Shown here: piece by piece, positions 1 through 7,259 of the stretch
How the letters are laid out: every line of letters begins with the position of its first letter
How positions within the stretch are numbered: position 1 is the stretch's first letter
From: an uncultured Alistipes sp.
GTDB taxonomy: Bacteria > Bacteroidota > Bacteroidia > Bacteroidales > Rikenellaceae
Direction: 5' to 3'
DNA: 7,259 nt
Assembly: GCA_937880705.1 (NCBI GenBank)
Contig: CALGRZ010000039.1
Coordinates: forward strand, 1 to 7,259
The notes under the pieces: model-generated
The model's input: the letters and a program-made list of their open reading frames with translations, nothing else
Databases searched by the model: none
Told to the model about the DNA's origin: nothing
Program-made: the position numbers and the translations under genes

Positions 1-110
1 CATTGGTTGACGGTGCACCCAAGGCCGTTAAGGAGGGTATCTCTAAGGAGGAGGCTGAGTCAATCAAGGCTTCACTCGAGGAGGCTGGTGCAGAGGTTGA
101 GCTTAAGTAA
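1..110 (+). CDS. rplL: Large ribosomal subunit protein L7/L12, C-terminal end (5' end outside window)
   Basis: Only the last 35 codons are present; the reading frame begins at base 3 and ends with TAA at 108-110. The residues, [20 protein letters not shown] followed by [15 protein letters not shown], match the end of the L7/L12 C-terminal domain, which in E. coli finishes [11 protein letters not shown]. This domain forms the mobile tip of the ribosomal stalk and contacts EF-Tu, EF-G and other translational GTPases. The segment covers the last helices and final strand of that compact domain; the N-terminal dimerisation domain and hinge lie upstream of the window. The position directly before rpoB is the usual one for rplL in bacteria, normally after rplJ. 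The TAA stop is followed after about 30 bases by a strong hairpin, so part of the transcription may end here. Identification is firm; nothing unusual is visible in the fragment. Confidence 0.96.
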   Translation, partial: LVDGAPKAVKEGISKEEAESIKASLEEAGAEVELK

Positions 111-140
111 TTCTTAGGAATATTTAAGTTTCCAACACCC

Positions 141-182
141 AAGGTGTAGGGCTTACGACTAAAAGTAAGCTCTATGCCTTTT
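141..182 (+). terminator. Terminator- or attenuator-like hairpin after rplL
   Basis: Bases 141-156 pair with 165-180 in an uninterrupted 16-bp stem with G-U wobbles at 145/176, 146/175 and 150/171, closed by the 8-base loop GACTAAAA (157-164). The upper part, GCTTAC/GTAAGC, is perfect. The stem ends in TTTT (179-182) and then a G, so the U-tract is short and the lower stem contains two adjacent wobbles. It starts 31 bases after the rplL stop. This fits a partial intrinsic terminator that lets some polymerase through to rpoB and rpoC. A small competing hairpin, ACACC (135-139) with GGTGT (143-147), would disturb its base. It could instead be only a 3'-end stabilising or processing hairpin. Confidence 0.55.
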
Positions 183-185
183 GTG

Positions 186-232
186 GTCTAATATTCGGGA
201 GTGCAAATTGAGGCTGTGCCCGGTAGTTAGAC
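186..232 (+). other. Two-tier hairpin in the rpoB leader
   Basis: GTCTAA (186-191) is exactly complementary to TTAGAC (227-232), and inside it CGGG (196-199) is complementary to CCCG (219-222), separated by a small internal loop. The apical loop (200-218) is large. The inner CGGG also belongs to a stronger alternative helix with 292-302, so this fold and that helix exclude each other. It has no U-tract, so it is not a terminator. No known RNA family is recognised. Confidence 0.35.
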
Positions 233-237
233 AAGTT

Positions 238-276
238 GATGCTCTCAGAGTGTAATGCGTTTACACTGAGGGCATT
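238..276 (+). other. Strong bulged hairpin in the rpoB leader
   Basis: AGTGTAA (249-255) pairs perfectly with TTACACT (261-267) around the 5-base loop TGCGT. After a 2-base bulge (AG, 247-248) the stem continues with 238-246 against 268-276, nine more pairs including wobbles at 243/271 and 238/276. This gives about 16 base pairs and is among the most stable structures in the gap. No U-run follows, so termination is unlikely. By analogy with the E. coli rplL-rpoB junction it may be a site for double-strand RNA processing, or a stabilising element. A 15-codon frame (239-286) coincides with it but is not convincing as a gene. Confidence 0.5.
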
Positions 277-278
277 AG

Positions 279-296
279 CGGGATAAAAAAGTCCCG
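279..296 (+). other. Short A-loop hairpin CGGGA/TCCCG
   Basis: CGGGA (279-283) pairs with TCCCG (292-296) around an A-rich 8-base loop (TAAAAAAG). It stands only two bases after the 238-276 hairpin. The same 3' strand, extended to 302, can pair instead with 190-200, so the element could be one side of a two-state fold. The following ATTATTTA is AT-rich but lacks a T-run, so intrinsic termination is unlikely. Confidence 0.4.
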
Positions 297-337
297 ATTA
301 TTTAGGCTTATGCCCATATCGTTGCTCTTTGGTGCTA

Positions 338-363
338 GCGAGACGGATGTTGTGTCGTCTTGC
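338..363 (+). other. 8-bp hairpin in the rpoB leader
   Basis: GCGAGACG (338-345) pairs with CGTCTTGC (356-363) through eight consecutive pairs, one of them G-U, around a 10-base loop. It sits in the middle of the leader and within a possible 32-codon frame (310-408). There is no T-run, so it is not a terminator. No RNA family is recognised and the role is unknown. Confidence 0.4.
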
Positions 364-504
364 CGTAATGTTAGAAGGGTGCAGGTATTCGATGGCGGTG
401 CCTTGTGAGGGTTTGCGTTGAGTTTAGCTTGATGTTTGACTGCTGAGGCGTTTGCTAACGGAGTATTGAACGATCAGTGCCGTATATCTAGCGGCCGGTG
501 ATAG

Positions 505-544
505 GTCAGAAATTTTGAATTTCACTTTATTAAACTTGGATTAT
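505..544 (+). promoter_or_regulatory. AT-rich translation initiation region of rpoB without Shine-Dalgarno site
   Basis: The stretch before the ATG at 545 is strongly A/T-rich and has no AGGAGG-like sequence; the nearest purine group is a single GGA at 538-540. Bacteroidetes mostly start translation without a Shine-Dalgarno interaction and favour A/T-rich, unstructured upstream sequence, so this supports 545 as a start. An in-frame TTG at 515 would add ten residues ([10 protein letters not shown]) that I do not know from any beta subunit. Confidence 0.5.
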
Positions 545-3500
545 ATGTCCACTACACAACAACAACGAATAAGCTTTTCTACCATCAAGAACAGGGTTCC
601 TTACCCCGACTTGTTGGAGATTCAGCTTAAGTCTTTCCGTGATTTCTTCCAGCTTGACACCACAGCCGAGAATCGTAAGAACGAGGGCTTGTATAAGGTG
701 TTCAACGAGAACTTCCCAATCACAGACACAAGAAATAACTTCGTATTGGAGTTTATCGACTACTATATCGATCAGCCCCGCTACACCATCGAGGAGTGCT
801 TGGAGCGTGGTCTGACATATAGTGTACCCCTCAAGGCAAAGCTTAAGCTCTACTGCACAGACACCGAGCACGAGGACTTCGATGAGGTCGTTCAGGATGT
901 CTACTTCGGTCTTATCCCTTATATGACCGAGCGCGGTACCTTCATCTTCAACGGTGCCGAGCGTGTAGTAGTGTCGCAGTTGCACCGTTCACCCGGTGTA
1001 TTCTTCGGTCAGAGCATGCACACCAACGGTACGAAGCTCTACTCAGCGCGTATCATTCCTTTCAAGGGTTCGTGGATTGAGTTTGCTACCGACATCAACA
1101 ATGTGATGTATGCTTACATCGACCGTAAGAAGAAGTTGCCCGTAACGACCTTGTTGCGTGCTATCGGCTACGAGACCGATCAGCAGATTTTGGAGATTTT
1201 CGACCTTGCCGACGAGATTAAGGTTACGAAGTCTAACCTCCAGAAGAATTTGGGTCGTAAGCTTGCAGCGCGTGTCCTCTCTACTTGGGTTGAGGACTTC
1301 GTTGACGAGGATACCGGTGAGGTAGTATCTATCGAGCGTAACAATGTCATCGTTGACCGCGAGGTAGAGTTGCAGGAGGAGCATATCGACGCTATTATCG
1401 AGTCGGGTGCTAAGACTATCCTTTTGCACAACGACAACCCCTCAGGTATCGACTTCTCGATTATCTACAACACTCTTCATAAGGATCCCTGTAACTCAGA
1501 GAAGGAGGCCGTTGTCTACATCTATAGGCAGTTGCGCGCCTCGGAGCCACCCGATGAGGCTACCGCACGCGATGTCATCGAGAAGCTCTTCTTCTCGGAC
1601 AAGCGTTACGACTTGGGTGATGTAGGTCGTTTCCGTATCAATAAGAAGTTGGATTTGTCGATTGATCCCGCTATCCGCACCCTAACCCGTGAGGATATCA
1701 TCGAGATTATCAAGTACCTCATCCAGCTTATCAACTCGAAGGCCGATGTTGACGATATTGACCACTTGTCAAACCGTCGTGTTCGTACCGTAGGTGAGCA
1801 GCTTGCCAACCAGTTCTCTGTTGGTTTGGTGCGTATCGCCCGTACCATCCGCGAGCGTATGAATGTTCGCGACAACGAGGTCTTCACCCCCGAGGATCTG
1901 ATCAATGCCAAGACTCTGGCCAGCGTGGTTAACTCGTTCTTCGGAACCAGCCAGCTGTCACAGTTTATGGATCAGATCAACCCCCTTGCCGAGATCACGC
2001 ACAAGCGTCGTCTGTCGGCACTGGGTCCCGGCGGTCTGTCGCGTGACCGTGCAGGTTTCGAGGTTCGAGATGTGCACTATACACACTACGGCCGTCTCTG
2101 TCCTATCGAGTCGCCCGAGGGTCCGAACATTGGTCTTATTTCGTCGTTGTGCGTATATGCCAAGATTTCGGATATGGGCTTCATCGAGACTCCCTATCGT
2201 TCAGTAAACGATGGCGTTGTCGATCTCAACCCCGACAACATCCGCTACTACTCGGCCGAGGAGGAGGAGGGCAAGATCGTGGCACAGTCTAACGAGCCTC
2301 TCTCGGATGACGGCCACTTCCTCAACACCGATCGTATCAAGGCTCGTCTGGGTGCCGACTTCCCCGTTGTTCACGACACGGAGGTTGACCTTATCGACGT
2401 TGCACCTAACCAGGTTGCATCTATCGCTGCGAGCTTGATTCCCTTCTTGGAGCACGACGATGCTAACCGTGCGCTGATGGGTTCGAACATGATGCGCCAG
2501 GCAGTGCCTCTGGTAACATGTGAGGCTCCCACCGTAGGTACGGGTATCGAGAAGGATATGATTGTTGACAGCCGTATTCAGGTTGTTGCCACGGGTAACG
2601 GTGAGGTTGTCTTTGCCGACGCTACACGCATCGAGGTGCGTTACGAGCGCGACGAGGATGAGCAGATCGCATCGTTCGCACCCGAGGTTACCGTCTACGA
2701 GCTGCCTCGCTACCGCCGCACCAACCAGAATACCACCGTTACGCTGAAGCCCGCAGTGCTCACCGGCGACAAGGTGGTTAAGGGTCAGATACTTACCGAG
2801 GGCTATTCAACCGAGAAGGGCGAGTTGGCACTGGGTCGTAACCTCAAGGTGGCGTTCATGCCCTGGAAGGGTTACAACTTCGAGGATGCTATCGTTATCT
2901 CGGAGCGTATCCAGCGTGAGGATATCTTCACCTCGGTGCACGTTGACGAGTATATCATGGAGGTACGCGACACCAAGCGTGGTGTCGAGGAGCTCACCTC
3001 GGATATTCCCAACGTGTCGGAGGATGCCACCAAGGATCTGGATGCCAACGGTATTATCCGCGTAGGTGCGAAGGTAACACCCGGTGATATTCTTATCGGT
3101 AAGATTACCCCCAAGGGTGAGAGTGATCCCTCGCCCGAGGAGAAGCTGCTCCGCGCCATCTTCGGCGATAAGGCCGGTGATGTTAAGGATGCTTCGCTCA
3201 AGGCACAGCCCTCGTTGCATGGTGTGGTTATCGACACGAAGCTCTACAGCCACGCACAGAAGGAGGGTAAGCGTAACCGTGCCCAGGAGAAGGCACAGAT
3301 GGAGCAGCTCGATGCGGAGTATGCATCGAAGGTTGCCGATCTGACCAAGATCCTTATCGAGAAGTTGTGGCGTCTGCTGGAGGGTAAGACCACCACGGGT
3401 GTATACGACTATTATAACGTAGAGCTCTTCGCTCCGGGTGAGAAGTTCACGGTCAAGATGCTGGAGGCCATTTCGGAGACCAGCCATGACAGTAAGACGG

Positions 3501-4402
3501 GTGTGGCCAACGGCTTTATGAACCTGGGTCAGACACGTTGGACGGGCGACGAGCACGACGACGCATTGATCAGCCTCACGATAAATAACTATATCATCGA
3601 GTGCAAGAAGGTTGCAGCTGCGGTAAACCGTGAGAAGTACAACCTTACCAACGGTGATGAGATACCCACTTCGGGTGTTATCCAGATGGCCAAGGTCTAT
3701 ATCGCCAAGAAGCGTAAGCTCAAGGTTGGTGATAAGATGGCAGGTCGTCACGGTAACAAGGGTATCGTAGCGAAGGTTGTTCGTGACGAGGATATGCCCT
3801 TCTTGGAGGATGGTACCATTGTGGATATCTGCCTCAACCCCCTGGGTGTGCCTTCACGAATGAACCTCGGTCAGATCTACGAGACTGTGCTCGGTTGGGC
3901 CGGTCGTGAGCTGGGTCTTAAGTTCGCTACGCCTATCTTCGATGGTGCTTCGTTGGAGCAGATCAACGAGTACACCGCCCAGGCCGGCGTGCCTCGCAGC
4001 GGTCGTACCTACCTCTACGATGGTGGTACGGGCGAGCGTTTCGACCAGCCTGCAACCGTAGGTGTTATCTACATGCTGAAGCTGGGTCACATGATTGACG
4101 ATAAGATGCACGCGCGTTCTATCGGTCCCTACTCGCTCATCACGCAGCAGCCTCTGGGTGGTAAGGCCCAGTTTGGTGGTCAGCGATTTGGTGAGATGGA
4201 GGTTTGGGCTCTCGAGGGCTTCGGTGCAGCCAACATCCTGCAGGAGATTCTCACTATCAAGTCGGATGATGTTGTGGGTCGTGCCAAGGCCTACGAGGCT
4301 ATCGTCAAGGGTGACAACCTGCCTCGTCCGGGTATTCCCGAGGCTATGAACGTGCTGCTGCACGAGTTGCGCGGTCTGGCACTGTCGGTAAAGCTCGAGT
4401 AA
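545..4402 (+). CDS. rpoB: DNA-directed RNA polymerase subunit beta
   Basis: This gene encodes the 1285-residue beta subunit, which with beta' forms the catalytic cleft of RNA polymerase. The ATG at 545 is chosen because [26 protein letters not shown] aligns with other Bacteroidales beta N-termini; an in-frame TTG at 515 gives an unlikely extension. Seen in order: the N-terminal/protrusion region with [16 protein letters not shown] (about 139-154); the rifampicin-binding fork region [20 protein letters not shown] (469-488) continuing through [14 protein letters not shown] (about 524-532); [12 protein letters not shown] (1062-1073) with the RNA-contacting lysines K1064 and K1072, equivalent to E. 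coli K1065 and K1073; and the C-terminal [27 protein letters not shown] clamp segment. Length is normal for the phylum and shorter than the 1342 residues of E. coli. A divergent segment (about 905-1036) lies where E. coli carries its lineage insertion. rpoC follows after 39 bases, so the two are surely co-transcribed. Leucine codon choice changes sharply near codon 450 (see findings). Confidence 0.98.
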   Translation: MSTTQQQRISFSTIKNRVPYPDLLEIQLKSFRDFFQLDTTAENRKNEGLYKVFNENFPITDTRNNFVLEFIDYYIDQPRYTIEECLERGLTYSVPLKAKLKLYCTDTEHEDFDEVVQDVYFGLIPYMTERGTFIFNGAERVVVSQLHRSPGVFFGQSMHTNGTKLYSARIIPFKGSWIEFATDINNVMYAYIDRKKKLPVTTLLRAIGYETDQQILEIFDLADEIKVTKSNLQKNLGRKLAARVLSTWVEDFVDEDTGEVVSIERNNVIVDREVELQEEHIDAIIESGAKTILLHNDNPSGIDFSIIYNTLHKDPCNSEKEAVVYIYRQLRASEPPDEATARDVIEKLFFSDKRYDLGDVGRFRINKKLDLSIDPAIRTLTREDIIEIIKYLIQLINSKADVDDIDHLSNRRVRTVGEQLANQFSVGLVRIARTIRERMNVRDNEVFTPEDLINAKTLASVVNSFFGTSQLSQFMDQINPLAEITHKRRLSALGPGGLSRDRAGFEVRDVHYTHYGRLCPIESPEGPNIGLISSLCVYAKISDMGFIETPYRSVNDGVVDLNPDNIRYYSAEEEEGKIVAQSNEPLSDDGHFLNTDRIKARLGADFPVVHDTEVDLIDVAPNQVASIAASLIPFLEHDDANRALMGSNMMRQAVPLVTCEAPTVGTGIEKDMIVDSRIQVVATGNGEVVFADATRIEVRYERDEDEQIASFAPEVTVYELPRYRRTNQNTTVTLKPAVLTGDKVVKGQILTEGYSTEKGELALGRNLKVAFMPWKGYNFEDAIVISERIQREDIFTSVHVDEYIMEVRDTKRGVEELTSDIPNVSEDATKDLDANGIIRVGAKVTPGDILIGKITPKGESDPSPEEKLLRAIFGDKAGDVKDASLKAQPSLHGVVIDTKLYSHAQKEGKRNRAQEKAQMEQLDAEYASKVADLTKILIEKLWRLLEGKTTTGVYDYYNVELFAPGEKFTVKMLEAISETSHDSKTGVANGFMNLGQTRWTGDEHDDALISLTINNYIIECKKVAAAVNREKYNLTNGDEIPTSGVIQMAKVYIAKKRKLKVGDKMAGRHGNKGIVAKVVRDEDMPFLEDGTIVDICLNPLGVPSRMNLGQIYETVLGWAGRELGLKFATPIFDGASLEQINEYTAQAGVPRSGRTYLYDGGTGERFDQPATVGVIYMLKLGHMIDDKMHARSIGPYSLITQQPLGGKAQFGGQRFGEMEVWALEGFGAANILQEILTIKSDDVVGRAKAYEAIVKGDNLPRPGIPEAMNVLLHELRGLALSVKLE
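1943..2023 (+). other. rpoB: Rifampicin-resistance-determining region of rpoB
   Basis: Codons 467-493 correspond to E. coli residues 507-533 (offset 40, no gaps). The main rifampicin contacts are wild-type-like: Q473 (Q513), F474 (F514), D476 (D516), H486 (H526), R489 (R529), S491 (S531) and L493 (L533). Two positions differ from E. coli: I478 where E. coli has N518, and A482 where E. coli has S522. Alanine at the second position is normal in Bacteroides as I recall it; the isoleucine is less familiar. Susceptibility cannot be decided from sequence alone. Confidence 0.85.
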
Positions 4403-4441
4403 GACGAGAGCAATTAATGCGGATTAAAAAATTAGACTACT
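4403..4441 (+). promoter_or_regulatory. rpoB-rpoC spacer with AT-rich rpoC initiation region
   Basis: The 39-base spacer contains no Shine-Dalgarno site and no terminator. TTAAT (4414-4418) and ATTAA (4423-4427) form only a weak AT hairpin around GCGG. An A-run at about 4426-4431 lies 11-16 bases before the rpoC ATG, typical of A-rich initiation regions in Bacteroidetes. The short spacing and lack of a terminator imply that rpoB and rpoC are read from one transcript. Confidence 0.6.
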
Positions 4442-7259
4442 ATGTCATTTAACAGAGATAATAATAAGATGAGCAGCTATAGCCGTATCTCGATTGGATT
4501 GGCCTCTCCCGAGGAGATTCGCGCCCAGTCGAGTGGCGAGGTGCTCAAACCCGAGACCATCAACTACCGCACCTACAAGCCCGAGCGTGACGGTTTGTTC
4601 TGCGAGCGCATCTTCGGCCCTGTGAAGGACTACGAGTGCCACTGCGGTAAGTATAAGCGTATTCGCTACAAGGGTATCGTCTGCGACCGCTGCGGTGTGG
4701 AGGTTACCGAGAAGAAGGTACGTCGTGAGCGTATGGGTCACATCTCGTTGGTTGTCCCCGTTGTTCACATCTGGTACTTCCGTTCTCTGCCCTCGAAGAT
4801 CGGTTATCTGTTGGGTATTCCGTCAAAGAAGCTTGAGGCTATCATCTACTACGAGCGTTATGTGGTTATCAACGCCGGTGCTGCCAAGCAGTATGGTATC
4901 GAGCGTCTGCAGACCCTCTCGGAGAAGGAGTATCTCGACGTTGTCGCCCAGCTGCCCAAGGGCAACCAGGCTCTGGATAACGACGACCCCGACAAGTTCG
5001 TGGCCGAGATGGGTGGTGAGGCTATCCTCACCCTCCTGAAGCAGGTGGACCTCGACTCAATGTCATACGCACTGCGTGACCGTGCCTCGAAGGAGACCTC
5101 ACAGCAGCGTAAGACCGAGGCGTTGAAGTGTCTTAACGTCATCGAGTCGTTCCGCGCCTCGAATGGCAAGAACCGCCCCGAGTGGATGGTGCTGACCGAT
5201 ATTCCGGTCATCCCGCCCGAGTTGCGTCCTCTGGTGCCGCTGGATGGTGGTCGTTTTGCAACGTCGGATCTCAACGATCTGTATCGTCGCGTTATCATTC
5301 GTAACAACCGTCTGAAGCGTCTTATCGAGATTAAGGCTCCCGAGGTCATCCTGCGTAACGAGAAGCGTATGTTGCAGGAGGCTGTAGACTCGCTGTTCGA
5401 CAACTCGCGTAAGAGCAATGCCGTGAAGAACGAGTCGAACCGTCCTCTGAAGTCGCTCTCTGACTCGCTGAAGGGTAAGCAGGGACGTTTCCGTCAGAAC
5501 CTTCTGGGTAAGCGTGTTGACTACTCGGCGCGTTCGGTTATCGTCGTAGGCCCCGAGCTTAAGATGCACGAGATGGGTATCCCGAAGGATATGGCTGCCG
5601 AGCTCTACAAGCCCTTCGTTATCCGCAAGCTCATCGAGCGCGGTATCGTGAAGACCGTGAAGTCGGCAAAGAAGATTATCGACAGAAAGGATCCCGTGAT
5701 CTGGGGTATTCTGGAGAACGTCATAAAGGGTCACCCTGTTCTTATGAACCGAGCCCCGACCCTTCACCGTCTGGGTATCCAGGCCTTCCAGCCCAAGCTT
5801 ATCGAGGGTAAGGCAATGCAGCTCCACCCGCTGTCATGTACGGCATTTAACGCCGACTTCGATGGTGACCAGATGGCTGTTCACTTGCCCCTGGGCAATG
5901 CCGCTATCCTTGAGGCACAGCTCCTTATGCTGGGTTCGCACAACGTGCTTAACCCTGCCAATGGTGCGCCTATCACCGTGCCTTCGCAGGATATGGTCCT
6001 CGGTCTGTACTACATCACCAAGCCCCGTCCCAAGGTTAAGGGTACCGGCTTGAAGTTCTACGGCCCCGAGGAGGCTATCATCGCCTACAACGAGAAGCGT
6101 GCCGACCTGCACGCCGAGGTTAAGTGCGTAGTTCGTGACCTTGACGAGCAGGGCAACGAGGTATATGTACTGAAGGACACCACCATCGGTCGTATCCTCT
6201 TCAACCAGTATGTTCCTGCGGAGGTAGGCTACATCAACGAGGTGCTCACGAAGCGTTCGTTGCGCGATATCATCGCCGTGGTGATGAAGAAGGCGGGTGC
6301 CGACAAGGTTGCCAAGTTCCTTGACGACATTAAGAATATGGGTTACCGTATGGCCTTCCAGGGTGGTCTGTCGTTTAACCTCGACGCTGTTGTCATCCCC
6401 GAGGATAAGCAGAAGCTCATCGACGAGGGTTATGCAGCTGCCGATGCCGTTATTGGCGACTACAACATGGGTCTTATCACCAACAACGAGCGATACAACC
6501 AGATCGTGGATATCTGGACCAATATCAACAACAAGCTCACCAACCAGGTGATCACCACGCTGAAGAGCGATCAGGATGGTTTCAACCCCGTCTACATGAT
6601 GCTTGACTCGGGTGCTCGAGGCTCGAAGGAGCAGATTCGTCAGCTCTCTGGTATGCGTGGTCTTATGGCCAAGCCCCAGAAGTCGGGTGTTGAGGGTGGT
6701 CAGCAGGTTATCGAGAACCCCATCTTGTCGAACTTCAAGGAGGGTCTGTCGGTGCTTGAGTACTTTATCTCTACCCACGGTGCGCGTAAGGGTCTTGCCG
6801 ATACCGCACTTAAGACCGCCGATGCGGGTTATCTGACTCGTCGTCTGGTGGATGTGGCACAGGATGTTATCATCAACGAGGAGGACTGCGGCACGTTGCG
6901 TGGTCTTACCGCTACGGCTATCAAGCGTAACGAGGATGTGGTGCAGACGCTCTACGATCGTATCCTTGGCCGCACGGCTCTCAACGATGTTATCCATCCC
7001 CTCACCGGCGAGGTTATGTGCAAGGCCGGCGAGGAGATCACCGAGGATATTGCCGAGGCTATCGAGAAGTCACCTCTGGAGTCTGTCGAGATTCGCTCGG
7101 TACTCACCTGCGAGGCACGTCGTGGTGTCTGCGCGAAGTGCTACGGTCGCAACCTTGCTACCGCACGCATGGTACAGAAGGGTGAGGTTGTGGGTGTTAT
7201 CGCCGCACAGTCTATCGGTGAGCCCGGTACACAGCTTACTCTGCGTACGTTCCACGTCG
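4442..7259 (+). CDS. rpoC: DNA-directed RNA polymerase subunit beta' (3' end outside window)
   Basis: The open frame runs from ATG 4442 to the window edge, giving 939 full codons plus one base, of roughly 1430 expected in Bacteroidales. The start is chosen because [22 protein letters not shown] aligns with the Bacteroides N-terminus; ATG 4469 would cut nine residues. Beta' carries the polymerase active site. Seen in order: the N-terminal zinc site with C66, C68, C81 and C84 (ECHCGK...VCDRCG); the clamp; [20 protein letters not shown] in the switch/lid area; NADFDGDQM at 470-478 with the Mg-binding aspartates D472, D474 and D476; the bridge helix around 771-806 ([19 protein letters not shown] at 784-802); the second zinc site C816, C890, C897 and C900; and the start of the trigger loop, [18 protein letters not shown], ending with H938, the counterpart of E. 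coli H936. All catalytic and zinc residues are intact. Leucine codon use matches the 3' part of rpoB (mostly CTG). Confidence 0.98.
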   Translation, partial: MSFNRDNNKMSSYSRISIGLASPEEIRAQSSGEVLKPETINYRTYKPERDGLFCERIFGPVKDYECHCGKYKRIRYKGIVCDRCGVEVTEKKVRRERMGHISLVVPVVHIWYFRSLPSKIGYLLGIPSKKLEAIIYYERYVVINAGAAKQYGIERLQTLSEKEYLDVVAQLPKGNQALDNDDPDKFVAEMGGEAILTLLKQVDLDSMSYALRDRASKETSQQRKTEALKCLNVIESFRASNGKNRPEWMVLTDIPVIPPELRPLVPLDGGRFATSDLNDLYRRVIIRNNRLKRLIEIKAPEVILRNEKRMLQEAVDSLFDNSRKSNAVKNESNRPLKSLSDSLKGKQGRFRQNLLGKRVDYSARSVIVVGPELKMHEMGIPKDMAAELYKPFVIRKLIERGIVKTVKSAKKIIDRKDPVIWGILENVIKGHPVLMNRAPTLHRLGIQAFQPKLIEGKAMQLHPLSCTAFNADFDGDQMAVHLPLGNAAILEAQLLMLGSHNVLNPANGAPITVPSQDMVLGLYYITKPRPKVKGTGLKFYGPEEAIIAYNEKRADLHAEVKCVVRDLDEQGNEVYVLKDTTIGRILFNQYVPAEVGYINEVLTKRSLRDIIAVVMKKAGADKVAKFLDDIKNMGYRMAFQGGLSFNLDAVVIPEDKQKLIDEGYAAADAVIGDYNMGLITNNERYNQIVDIWTNINNKLTNQVITTLKSDQDGFNPVYMMLDSGARGSKEQIRQLSGMRGLMAKPQKSGVEGGQQVIENPILSNFKEGLSVLEYFISTHGARKGLADTALKTADAGYLTRRLVDVAQDVIINEEDCGTLRGLTATAIKRNEDVVQTLYDRILGRTALNDVIHPLTGEVMCKAGEEITEDIAEAIEKSPLESVEIRSVLTCEARRGVCAKCYGRNLATARMVQKGEVVGVIAAQSIGEPGTQLTLRTFHV

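Larger units (their letters stand above)
111..544 (+). other. Long structured rplL-rpoB intergenic region
   Basis: The gap between the rplL stop and the preferred rpoB start is 434 bases, against 39 bases between rpoB and rpoC. I see no tRNA, rRNA, mobile element or convincing protein gene in it. It is rich in inverted repeats: a 16-bp hairpin at 141-180, paired segments at 186-232, a bulged hairpin at 238-276, a small hairpin at 279-296, a competing long-range helix 190-200/292-302, and a hairpin at 338-363. Further down, GTTAG (370-374) and TTAGC (424-428) could each pair with the same GCTAAC at 454-459, another possible exclusive choice. From about 505 the sequence becomes AT-rich, as expected in front of a Bacteroidetes translation start. 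The density of structure suggests a regulatory leader or processing zone controlling polymerase-subunit output, by analogy with the E. coli rplL-rpoB attenuator and RNase III site. The function is inferred, not shown. Confidence 0.6.

Noticed and set aside
125..132. TAAGTTTC as a Bacteroidetes -7 promoter element (TAnnTTTG)
   Set aside because: One core mismatch, no TTG at the right distance upstream, and a start would fall at the base of the 141-180 hairpin.
174..191. Five-codon frame MPFVV as a leader peptide
   Set aside because: Too short to separate from chance, and it overlaps the 3' arm of the terminator-like hairpin.
384..402. TATTCGATGG as a tRNA T-loop (TTCGA) hint
   Set aside because: The flanking bases do not form a T stem, and no acceptor, D or anticodon arms can be placed around it.
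403..432. TTG (403-405) with TAGCTTGA (425-432) as a promoter for rpoB
   Set aside because: The 19-base spacing is right, but the -7 element matches the TAnnTTTG consensus poorly; too weak to list.
510..517. AAATTTTG as a -7 element directly before rpoB
   Set aside because: Nearly matches TAnnTTTG, but no TTG lies about 19-21 bases upstream, and A/T-rich sequence is expected here anyway for translation initiation.
515..544. In-frame TTG at 515 as the rpoB start
   Set aside because: It adds [10 protein letters not shown], not seen in beta subunits I know. TTG starts are uncommon, and ATG 545 gives an N-terminus that aligns well with relatives.
2807..3751. A 314-codon open frame on the - strand opposite rpoB
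   Set aside because: Same reason: it is a shadow of a strongly conserved, codon-biased gene, with no recognisable motif and no start-region signal.
4469..4471. Internal ATG as the rpoC start
   Set aside because: Using it would remove MSFNRDNNK, which matches the expected Bacteroidales beta' N-terminus (Bacteroides MAFRKENK-like). The A-rich initiation region also precedes 4442.
5834..6997. A 387-codon open frame on the - strand opposite rpoC
   Set aside because: It lies entirely antisense to conserved rpoC codons. Its openness follows from the scarcity of TTA, CTA and TCA in the matching + strand frame under this codon bias, and the translated sequence resembles no protein family I know.

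Overview
The window is a housekeeping segment of a bacterial chromosome: the tail of rplL (ribosomal protein L7/L12), a complete rpoB (RNA polymerase beta) and about two thirds of rpoC (beta'). All lie on the + strand in the widely conserved rplL-rpoB-rpoC order. The proteins read as Bacteroidetes, order Bacteroidales. The beta' N-terminus (MSFNRDNNK...[11 protein letters not shown]) and beta stretches such as [21 protein letters not shown] closely resemble Bacteroides-type sequences. The beta region between motifs around residues 905-1036 also has the Bacteroidetes layout rather than the E. coli one. The fairly GC-rich third positions (CTG, TCG, GAG, AAG) and absence of clear Shine-Dalgarno sites would suit Alistipes/Rikenellaceae, but that rank is a guess from memory of family sequences.

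Layout: 1-110 is the last 35 codons of rplL. 111-544 is an unusually long, structured intergenic region. It holds a 16-bp terminator- or attenuator-like hairpin (141-182), a cluster of hairpins with mutually exclusive pairings (186-302), and a further hairpin at 338-363. 545-4402 is rpoB (1285 aa), 4403-4441 is a short AT-rich spacer, and 4442-7259 is rpoC, cut by the window edge inside the trigger loop after codon 939.

How the genes work together: beta and beta' form the catalytic core of RNA polymerase, and L7/L12 is the ribosomal stalk protein that recruits translation factors. Co-transcription links ribosome and polymerase supply. In E. coli an attenuator and an RNase III site between rplL and rpoB reduce polymerase output relative to L7/L12. 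The long hairpin-rich gap here could play an equivalent part in a phylum where this is less well known, but that is inference.

No new defence, mobile or biosynthetic system is visible. The two observations most worth following are (i) an abrupt change of leucine codon choice inside rpoB near 1830-1900, from almost only TTG (and CTT/CTC) to mainly CTG, just upstream of the rifampicin-resistance region, which suggests a recombination junction or a chimeric assembly; and (ii) the competing RNA helices in the rplL-rpoB leader.
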